A stretch of 64,000 nucleotides of DNA from JABWBH01 sp964526695 (GTDB lineage: Bacteria; Planctomycetota; Phycisphaerae; UBA1845): NCBI GenBank assembly GCA_964526695.1, contig CAZGJA010000014.1:1-64000 (forward strand), written 5' to 3'. The notes beneath the pieces were generated by a model that did not search any database, was not told the DNA's origin, and saw only the letters and a program-made list of their open reading frames with translations. Below are positions 32,142 through 39,062 of this stretch, in pieces (position 1 is the stretch's first letter; each line of letters begins with the position of its first letter). The translations under genes and the position numbers were made by a program.

Positions 32142-34025
32142 ATGGCAAAGTCACCTCGATTCTTCTGGCGCTTGTTCGCGGGCCATGCGGCGCCGCTGCT
32201 GCTTGCCGTGATGGTGGTTCTGGCGCTGATGCTGCTCGCACACGAGCGCGAGTATCGACGACAGGAGGAGGAACGGCTGAAGTCGTTCGCACGCGCGACG
32301 GCGAGCATGTGGGCTTCTGTGACCGAAACGGCCGGCGACCTTCCCGAAACGGGCGGCGAACTTCCCGATGTCCAGCGGCGGGTCAGGTCGTTTGCCGCTT
32401 CGCTCCACGCCGACCTGCGTTTGACGATCGTCGCGGCGGATGGACGGCTGCTGGCGGATTCGCAGGGTCTTTCGGGCGGCGATGCAGAGGCGAACGCGCC
32501 GGAGGTCGCGGACGCTTTGCGAAACGGTGAGGCGCTGGCCGTGCGCTGGTCGTATCCGCTGGCGCGCGAGTTCGCCTTCGCCGCGGCGCGCGTCGGCCCC
32601 GCCATCGCGCCACGGGCGGTGGTTCGGGCGGGCCTTCCGTCGGCATGTCTTGACGCGGGGGATACGGGCGTGACATCGGCCTTCCTGCGGATCGCGCTGG
32701 GCGTCGGAACCGTGGGATGCGCGCTGGCGGCGGGCATTTCGCTGATCTGGAGCCTCCCTCTCACGCGGCTTGTCAGGCTGCAAGGGAGCGAGGCAAGCGC
32801 CGTGGGCACGGGATCCGCCGCGCTGGACTCGGTGGCGATGAGCCTGCATCGCCTGCGCGAAGACCTCGCCGCGCGGCACGCCGTCATCGATCGACAGCAA
32901 AGCACGCTGGAGGAGCTGCTCTCGCGCGTGCGCGACGGCGTCGTCGTGGCCGATCGAGCCGCGCGCATCGTGCTGATGAACCCGGCTGCCGTCCAGTTGC
33001 TGGATCTCACGGCCGACGGCGCCGGCTCTGCGAAGCGCTTCATCGGGATGCCCATCGAGGCTTGCGTGCCGTTGTTCGAGCTTCAGGCCATGCTGCGCAT
33101 GGATCGGAAGCTGGAGGAAGGAGACGACCGCGAGGCCCAGGATCGTCGCGTGGAGATTCGCCGGCGCGGGGGATCGGTGTTCCTGCTGGCGCGAAGCTCG
33201 CCGATCCGCCTGCACGACAAGCCGAACGACGAGGGCGAGGAAGGGCGGCTGCTGGTGCTGACGGACGTGACCGAGCTGTCGCGCGTCGTGCAGGTGAAGA
33301 GCGACCTGGTGGCGAATGCCTCGCATGAGCTGCGCACGCCGATCGCCGCGATCCGCATGGCCGCGGAAACGGTGCGATCGCTCGATCCCGTCGCGGACGC
33401 CGTGGCGCTGAAGCGTTGCGTGGACGTGATCGATCGGCAGACGGGTTGGCTCGAGGAACTGGTGCGCGATCTGCTGGACCTCTCCAAGCTTGAGGCGCCG
33501 AGCGCGCGGTTCCATCCGCAGGCGGTTGACCTGCCGCGTTTCTGCGAAGAGCTGGTGGAGAGGTTCGCGCCGCCGGTGGAAAAGAAGCGAATGCAACTGG
33601 TCATCGACGGATCGGACTCCCTGCCGGGCATTCACGTTCATCCCGGGCTGCTGCGCATGGTGCTGGACAATCTGGTGGACAACGCGTTGAAGTTTACGCC
33701 CGAGGGCGGCCGCGTGCGTCTGGCGTGGCGCGGGGTGGGGCATGACGTGGAGTTTGTGGTCGAGGACAATGGCAGCGGGATTCCCATGGAGGACCAGGCG
33801 CGGGTGTTTGAGCGCTTCTACCAGGTGGAGCGGGCGCGATCCGGCGCCGGCTCGTTGCGCGACGCGCCGCGCGGCACGGGGCTGGGGCTGTCGATCGTGC
33901 GGCACGCCGTGCTGGCGATGAACGGGCGCATGGAACTGGAGAGCCTGTTGGGCAAGGGGACGAAGTTCACGGTGACGCTGCCGCGGGTCGCGGGGGAAAG
34001 CTGTTCGCCGGCGACCGCCGGCTGA
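32142..34025 (+). CDS. sensor histidine kinase, PhoR-like
   Basis: 627 aa. The membrane segment at about residues 14-34 (AAPLLLAVMVVLALMLLA) and a second near 190-210 flank a periplasmic domain of about 150 residues. A PAS-like domain follows (LLSRVRDGVVVADRAARIVLMNPAAVQLL), then the H-box VANASHELRTPIAAIRMAAE (His near 395) and ATPase motifs LVDNALKFTPEGG, DNGSGIP and GTGLGLSIVRHAV. This is the PhoR architecture, but no response regulator is adjacent, so it is an orphan in this window. Confidence 0.92.
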   Translation: MAKSPRFFWRLFAGHAAPLLLAVMVVLALMLLAHEREYRRQEEERLKSFARATASMWASVTETAGDLPETGGELPDVQRRVRSFAASLHADLRLTIVAADGRLLADSQGLSGGDAEANAPEVADALRNGEALAVRWSYPLAREFAFAAARVGPAIAPRAVVRAGLPSACLDAGDTGVTSAFLRIALGVGTVGCALAAGISLIWSLPLTRLVRLQGSEASAVGTGSAALDSVAMSLHRLREDLAARHAVIDRQQSTLEELLSRVRDGVVVADRAARIVLMNPAAVQLLDLTADGAGSAKRFIGMPIEACVPLFELQAMLRMDRKLEEGDDREAQDRRVEIRRRGGSVFLLARSSPIRLHDKPNDEGEEGRLLVLTDVTELSRVVQVKSDLVANASHELRTPIAAIRMAAETVRSLDPVADAVALKRCVDVIDRQTGWLEELVRDLLDLSKLEAPSARFHPQAVDLPRFCEELVERFAPPVEKKRMQLVIDGSDSLPGIHVHPGLLRMVLDNLVDNALKFTPEGGRVRLAWRGVGHDVEFVVEDNGSGIPMEDQARVFERFYQVERARSGAGSLRDAPRGTGLGLSIVRHAVLAMNGRMELESLLGKGTKFTVTLPRVAGESCSPATAG

Positions 34026-34156
34026 TGGCGCTGGGCTGCCGGCTGCGGGCCGACGGCGGCCCGTCAGAGCGCAAGGTCCCTGGATCGCATGTATTGCATC
34101 CTCTCCCGAAGCCCTTCGACGGCCCGCAACAACTGTGGCCGGCATCCGGTACATTC

Positions 34157-36031
34157 ATGATGAGTTCGGTCAACCCTCCCATACTGATGCCGCCGCCTAC
34201 GGGTCATCGCGCCTATGCACGGCCCTTGCACAGGCGGCGAGTCGGACTTTGGGTGATCGTGCCCGTGGCGATGCTCGCTCGACTGGTGCATCTGTGGAGC
34301 GCGCGAGAGCTGCCGTTCCTCCAGTACCCCGTGGGCGATGCGGAAGGATACCTCGCCTGGGCGACGCGCCTCGCGGGCGGAGATTGGGTCGGCTCCGAAC
34401 CGTTTTACCAGGCGCCGCTATACCCCTACCTGCTGGGCGCCCTGTTTCGTCTTGTCGGGGTCCGCGGCTTGGCGGTCCTTCTGACGCAGTCGATGATCGG
34501 CGCGCTTGCCGCGCTCGCGCTGGCAACCACCGCCGGACGCATCGGTGGGCGCCGCGCGGCGTGGACGGCCGGCTTGATGTATGCGCTGTACCCGCCCGCG
34601 ATTTTTCTTGATGGCATCATTCAGAAGGCGAGTCTCGCGGGGGCGCTGACGTGCCTGCTGCTGCTGCTTCTCACAGTGGGAAATCGACGATTGCGCGCGG
34701 GGCGGGTGGCCGCGGCGGGAGCGGTCACGGGACTGCTGGTGTTGACGCGCGAGAATGCGTTTGTCTGGCTGGGGCTGATCGCCGTCTGGCTCATGGCTTA
34801 CGGGCGGCGCGGTGCGCCGATGAGCCAACGCCTCGCTCGATGCGGCGCCTATCTGGCCGGGGCGGCGGTCGTCGTGGGTCCGGTGGCGGCGCGCAATTGG
34901 CATGTGGGCGGGGAGATGTCTTTCTCGACATTTCAGATGGGCCCGAATTTTTTTATTGGCAACAGCCTCGAGGCCACCGGCAGGTATCGACCGCTGGTTC
35001 GCGGGCACGAGACGCCGGAATTTGAGCGTTCGGACGCCGCTCGACTGGCCGAGGAGGCGCTGGGTCGCCGGCTCAGCGCCTCGGAGGTTTCGGATTATTG
35101 GCTGGATCGCGCGTGGGATGACATTCGCACCGCGCCGGCTCAGTGGGTCCGGCTGACGATTCGGAAACTGCTGATGACCGTGAATGCTTATGAGGTCGGC
35201 GACGTGGAGAGTTTCCGCGTTTATGCGGATCGTTCCTTCATGCTCGGCGCGCTTGGAAAAGTGTGGCACTTCGGCACGCTGCTGCCGCTGGCGGGCGTCG
35301 GGATGGTGCTGAGCCGCCGTCGATTTGGCGCGCGAGGTCTGCATGGGCTGCTGCTTGCCGGCATGCTGATCGCGGTTGCGGGCTTCTATGTGCTTGGGCG
35401 ATATCGATTTCCGCTGGCGGCGGTGCTGACGCCGTTTGCGGCGGTGGGTCTGGTGCGCGCGGTTCGAGCAGCGAGCGGACGGCGAACGCGCCACGCGCCC
35501 GCGGCGCTGGCGATTGCGGCCGTTCTGGCCTTTGTCGCCAATGCCGTGCGGGTTCATCCAGAGCAGGAACTTGACGGCATGGCGTACTCGAACCTTGGCG
35601 TGTGCTACGCACGCGCGGGGAGGTTGGACGCGGCCATTCCCTGTCTGCGCCGCGCGGCGGAGGCCAATCCGACGGCTGAGGCGCTGTATAACCTGGGTCT
35701 GGCGCTGTCGCAGACCCGGCAGTGGGCGGAGTCGGTCGTTCAATTCCGCGCCGCTTCGGCGGCGGATCCGGGCTTGATGGAAGTGGACTATCAGTGCGGC
35801 GCGGCGCTCGAGTCGCTGGGGCGCTGGGAGGAGGCGGCGATGCGCTATCGCCGGGCGCTGGACCTTGACCCGCATGACGAACGGGCGAAGGCGGCGCTGG
35901 AACGGCTTTCGAGATTGCAGACCGGGGGGGGCGCGTCTCGACCCATGATCATCCGCATGGGCGGCGATCGCGCCGCGGCTCAGCGCGTGACCAGGGGCGC
36001 GCTCAATCACAACCGGAACGCTTCGAAATAG
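34157..36031 (+). CDS. GT39-like membrane glycosyltransferase with TPR tail
   Basis: 624 aa from ATG 34157. The N-terminal part has about ten membrane segments with the GT-C pattern: an acidic motif in the first loop (VGDAEGYLAWA), PLYPYLLG and an aromatic/basic loop RYRPLVRGHETPEF. After the last membrane segment, from about residue 475, three tetratricopeptide-like units follow (SNLGVCYARAGRLDAAIPCL, YNLGLALSQTRQWAESV, and CGAALESLGRWEEAAMRYRRAL). It likely transfers a lipid-linked sugar outside the membrane; the TPR part would bind a partner. The stretch upstream to 34025 is open but Pro/Arg-rich and not included. Confidence 0.82.
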   Translation: MMSSVNPPILMPPPTGHRAYARPLHRRRVGLWVIVPVAMLARLVHLWSARELPFLQYPVGDAEGYLAWATRLAGGDWVGSEPFYQAPLYPYLLGALFRLVGVRGLAVLLTQSMIGALAALALATTAGRIGGRRAAWTAGLMYALYPPAIFLDGIIQKASLAGALTCLLLLLLTVGNRRLRAGRVAAAGAVTGLLVLTRENAFVWLGLIAVWLMAYGRRGAPMSQRLARCGAYLAGAAVVVGPVAARNWHVGGEMSFSTFQMGPNFFIGNSLEATGRYRPLVRGHETPEFERSDAARLAEEALGRRLSASEVSDYWLDRAWDDIRTAPAQWVRLTIRKLLMTVNAYEVGDVESFRVYADRSFMLGALGKVWHFGTLLPLAGVGMVLSRRRFGARGLHGLLLAGMLIAVAGFYVLGRYRFPLAAVLTPFAAVGLVRAVRAASGRRTRHAPAALAIAAVLAFVANAVRVHPEQELDGMAYSNLGVCYARAGRLDAAIPCLRRAAEANPTAEALYNLGLALSQTRQWAESVVQFRAASAADPGLMEVDYQCGAALESLGRWEEAAMRYRRALDLDPHDERAKAALERLSRLQTGGGASRPMIIRMGGDRAAAQRVTRGALNHNRNASK

Positions 36032-36033
36032 AC

Positions 36034-36127
36034 AGGATGAACAAGATGAACAGGATGCAGATGTACCGAGTTCTTGGCCGCGGGATTCCGTCCATCCTGT
36101 TCATCCTGTAAATCCTGTCCATACATA
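36034..36127. repeat. inverted repeat between convergent genes
   Basis: ACAGGATGAACAAGATGAAC with CAGGATG at one end and CATCCTGTTCATCCTGTAAA with TCCTGTC at the other are inverted copies separated by about 35 bp. It lies between the ends of two convergent genes, so it could serve as a bidirectional terminator. The same heptad-like motif is a known kind of dispersed satellite in such genomes. Confidence 0.75.
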
Positions 36128-36159
36128 AAATACGTGTTCAATTCACTCTTGAGCGCCGC

Positions 36160-38073
36160 CTAACTTCGTGCCGCGTCTGGTGCACGGATGTCCGTGAGGG
36201 GAACCTCCATCTCGAAGGCGCCGACGGCGACGATGGCGATCTGGCGGTGGAGCTGCAGCCGGACGAGCTTGCCGGCTTTCTCGAAGCTGGCGACGTACAC
36301 CTGCTCGCCGCCCTTCAGCGACGCGAGCCACCGGGACCACTGCTCGTACGCCTCGCGCTCCAGTTGCAGCTCGATCTGCTTCTCCTCGAAACCCCTGCGG
36401 GCGCGGTCGGCTTCAAGACCGGCCTGGCGTGCGGCTTTCAAGGCTTCCTCGGCGTCGCGGCGTGAACTCAGCGTGCCGCGGATGGCCTTGTCGAGCGCGC
36501 AGTTGCGATCGTCGAGATGGTGCCGCGCCTGCTGGACCAGCCTCCCGTTCATGCCGAGGCGCTCGGCGATGATGATGGCGTTGCTGTTGCCCGGCTCGCC
36601 CATGAGCAGGCGATACGTGGGGCGGAGCGTCTGGACGTCGAACTCGACCGAGGCATTGTCCACCCTCGGACGCGTGTAGGCCACGGCTTTGAGCGCGGAG
36701 AGGTGCGTGGTGACGACGACGTGCGCGCCGAGGGTGAGCAGCTCCTCGATGACCGTGCGTCCGATGGCCGCGCCTTCGTCCGGGTCCGTGCCGGCGCCGA
36801 GTTCGTCGATCAGCACGAGCGACCCTCGGCCGCTCTTGCGGAGGATGGCGAGCTGGTTGGACATGTGCGAGCTGAACGTGGAGAGGGATTGCTGGAGGTT
36901 CTGCTCGTCGCCGATGTCCACAAAGACGTCGCGGTACACGGGCAGGCGCGAGCCTTCGGCGACGGGGATGGGCAGACCGGACTGCGCCATGAGAACCAGC
37001 AGGCCCAGAGTCTTGATCGCCACCGTCTTGCCGCCGGTGTTCGGGCCGGTGATGACCATCGCGTCGAAGTCGATGCCTATGCGGATGTCGATCGGCATGA
37101 CTTCCTTGTGCGGATGGCCATCAGGATGCGTCTCGAAGAGGTCGAGCAGGACGGGGTGTCGCGCGGCGATGAGGTCCAGTTGGCCGTTGGCATCGACAAC
37201 CGGGTATGTGCATTGGTGATGGCTGGCGTACACCCACTTCGCGCGGTTGAGGTCGAGCAGGCCGATGGCCTGGAGCGTGGTGAGGATGCCCGTCGCCTCC
37301 CGGTGCACGAGCCGGCTCAGCTCGCGGAGGATCCGGGTGATTTCTTTCTTCTCCTCCTCCTTAAGCGAGATGATGGTGTTGTTGATTTCGACGACTTCGG
37401 TCGGCTCGACGAAGAGGGTCGCGCCGGAGTCGGAGCTGCGGTGGATGATGCCGGCGATGCGCCCGCGATGCTCGGCGCGCAAGGGCAGGACGACGCGATC
37501 GTTGTGAAACGTGGTGCCGGCGTATTGGAGCATCTTGACGGTGGTGGTCTGGCGCAGGATGCGATCGAAGGTCACGTTGATCCGATCGTGCGCTTCCTCG
37601 ATCGTGCGGCGGATGGAGCGCAGCTTGGAGCTGGCGTGGTCGAGCACCTGGCCGCGGGCGTCTATCTGCTCTCGAATCTCCCGCGCCAGGGCGCTGTAAT
37701 CGGTGATGCGTTCGCCCAGCGACTTGAGCCGGGCGAACTTGGCGTCCAAGCGGTGAAACCAGAGGCACAGCTCCGAGGTAGCCTGGAGCGTGTCGGAGAC
37801 CCTTGCCAGCGCGTCGCCTTCAAGCGGGGTGGGCTTCGCCGTGGCGTGGATTTCCGTGCGCACGTCGAAGACGCCGCCCATGGGCGGCGGGCCAAGCTCG
37901 TCCGCGGCTTCGTGGAATTCGCGTCCCAGGTCGAGCCACTGACGCACCGTGGCTTCGTTCGCCGAAGGCAGGATCGTCTTGGCCAGGTGCTTGCCGAGCG
38001 AGCAGGCGCAGCAGGAGGCCAGCCGATCGAGAACATGCTCGAAATTCAGTTTGTCCAGGGTTTCGTGCTTCAC
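36160..38073 (-). CDS. MutS2-family ATPase lacking the Smr nuclease domain
   Basis: 637 aa. The N-terminal helical part (MKHETLDKLNFEHVLDRLA), lever/clamp region and ATPase follow MutS2: Walker A VITGPNTGGKTVAIKTLGLL near residue 330, LSTFSSHMSNQ, Walker B LVLIDELGAGTDPDEGAAI and VVVTTHLSALK. MutS2 normally has about 780 residues and ends in a Smr endonuclease domain. Here the protein stops after the KOW-like segment (LKGGEQVYVASFEKAGKL), with no Smr motif. MutS2 acts in recombination control or in rescue of collided ribosomes; without Smr a cleavage role is unlikely. Confidence 0.88.
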   Translation of the reverse strand: MKHETLDKLNFEHVLDRLASCCACSLGKHLAKTILPSANEATVRQWLDLGREFHEAADELGPPPMGGVFDVRTEIHATAKPTPLEGDALARVSDTLQATSELCLWFHRLDAKFARLKSLGERITDYSALAREIREQIDARGQVLDHASSKLRSIRRTIEEAHDRINVTFDRILRQTTTVKMLQYAGTTFHNDRVVLPLRAEHRGRIAGIIHRSSDSGATLFVEPTEVVEINNTIISLKEEEKKEITRILRELSRLVHREATGILTTLQAIGLLDLNRAKWVYASHHQCTYPVVDANGQLDLIAARHPVLLDLFETHPDGHPHKEVMPIDIRIGIDFDAMVITGPNTGGKTVAIKTLGLLVLMAQSGLPIPVAEGSRLPVYRDVFVDIGDEQNLQQSLSTFSSHMSNQLAILRKSGRGSLVLIDELGAGTDPDEGAAIGRTVIEELLTLGAHVVVTTHLSALKAVAYTRPRVDNASVEFDVQTLRPTYRLLMGEPGNSNAIIIAERLGMNGRLVQQARHHLDDRNCALDKAIRGTLSSRRDAEEALKAARQAGLEADRARRGFEEKQIELQLEREAYEQWSRWLASLKGGEQVYVASFEKAGKLVRLQLHRQIAIVAVGAFEMEVPLTDIRAPDAARS

Positions 38074-38286
38074 GCGGCGCGTACCGGTCCTTTCAGGGGA
38101 AGCCCATCGGAATCGGGCTTGTACTGGCCGCCAGGCGGGTCGTCGAGCGCGGCAGGCCGCCCATGTGCGATCACGCGGTCGTAGAGGAGTGGAAGTCGGC
38201 GCGCATCCCCGTTCAGGCTCCTGAGCGGCGAACTCAAGATCCCGTTGGTGCTGCGAATGGGCTTTGCCAAGCCTGCGAGTGAAGCG
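38074..38286. other. intergenic, no gene recognised
   Basis: About 210 bp between the mutS2-like start and the small hydrophobic ORF. No repeat or RNA gene was recognised. Confidence 0.5.
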
Positions 38287-38382
38287 CTAGATCGCGCCGC
38301 CGAACAGCAGCGAGAGCAGCAGATTCAGCAACACGGGCAGGAGGCTCGACAGGAACCCGCTGAACAACTGATCGATAAACAT
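38287..38382 (-). CDS. 31-aa hydrophobic peptide
   Basis: A short ORF starts at ATG 38382 with a good ribosome-binding site (GAGGA, 8 bases upstream). It encodes 31 residues: MFIDQLFSGFLSS, then a Leu-rich membrane segment (LLPVLLNLLLSLLFGG). There are almost no charges. Such peptides occur as type I toxins or as small membrane-protein modulators, but no antisense RNA is evident. It lies between a MutS2-like gene and the 5S rRNA gene, all on the minus strand. Assignment as a real gene rests on the ribosome-binding site and the unmistakable membrane helix. Confidence 0.5.
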   Translation of the reverse strand: MFIDQLFSGFLSSLLPVLLNLLLSLLFGGAI

Positions 38383-38555
38383 AGTGGATCCTCGTTTGGC
38401 CGACCGAAGCCGGAACTGAGCCGCATCCCTGCGTGCGTACGCTCGCCCGCGCTTGACGAATGCCGCACAGATCGTCCACGATGCGGACGCACCGCCCCTG
38501 ATTTCCACGGGCGGCAAGTCCGCTAACCGGGGCGATCATAAGCGGGATGGGGGCG

Positions 38556-38588
38556 CATGAAAATACCCGCCGAAGCGGGTATTTAAAA
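38556..38588 (-). terminator. rho-independent terminator after 5S rRNA
   Basis: On the minus strand AAATACCCGC, a TTCG tetraloop and GCGGGTATTT form a perfect 10-bp stem followed by TC. The very stable UUCG loop and position 2 bases after the 5S rRNA end make a terminator or processing signal likely. Confidence 0.85.
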
Positions 38589-38589
38589 A

Positions 38590-38696
38590 GTGCGGCAATC
38601 ACCTACTCTCACCTTGCGACTACCATCGGCCGTGCAGGCTTAACTTCCGTGTTCGGAAAGGGAACGGGTGTGACCCCGCACGTATCGTCACCGCAC
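38590..38696 (-). rRNA. rrf: 5S ribosomal RNA
   Basis: The 107-nt minus-strand sequence opens GTGCGGTGACGATACG and ends GATTGCCGCAC, pairing as the terminal stem. Between are the conserved 5S elements CACCCGTTCCC, CCGAACACGGAAGTTAAG, CCGATGGTAGT and GAGAGTAGGTG. No 23S rRNA gene lies upstream within this window (the next 360 bp are intergenic and a protein gene follows), so this 5S gene is unlinked or far from its partners. Confidence 0.96.
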
Positions 38697-38924
38697 GGGT
38701 GAAGATAACCGGGGGACACGGGGCGTCAAGAGCCACGTCGGAAATTTTTTTGGGGGGCTGCGAGCCGGGCGGGATGGGCAGCGACTTGGATGGGTCTCTG
38801 CCTAATCTAAGGCGGTTTTCCGGCCTGATTCTCAGCGAACCGTCGGGTGGAAGCCGAATGCGATGGTCCCGCCGGAACCCCTCCTCCTATCCCTACCCTG
38901 CGCGGGGGGTGACGCGCCTCTCTT

Positions 38925-39062
38925 GTAGTGCCTCGCGGATATCACCCCGTTGAATCTTGGGGGGCGGCGGACTTGGGGGGCGGGCGTCCTCGCCCGCCGG
39001 CGGGCCAGAGGCCCGCCCCCCGCCGTTTCGAATACGCTGCAGTTTCAAACAGGCAGGCTCCT
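38925..39062. repeat. dispersed repeat, copy B
   Basis: Same block order as the copy at 22270: TAGTGCCTCGC, CTTGGGGGGC, the palindromic core GGGCGTCCTCGCCCGCCGGC plus GGGCCAGAGGCC, then CGTTTCGAATACG and a GGCAGGC-like end. It abuts the stop of the exported protein gene on the minus strand. The rest of the gap back to the 5S gene (38697-38924) holds no recognisable gene. Confidence 0.85.

Noticed and set aside
31823..32530. A 235-codon plus-strand frame before the PhoR-like kinase
   Set aside because: Arg/Ala/Gly-rich without motif and it overlaps the kinase gene in another frame.
36517..38184. A 555-codon open frame antisense to the MutS2-like gene
   Set aside because: Shadow of codon bias in the real gene; no domain or start signal.
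38697..38924. A 23S or 16S rRNA gene upstream of the 5S gene
   Set aside because: No conserved rRNA segments are present; the stretch is ordinary intergenic DNA.
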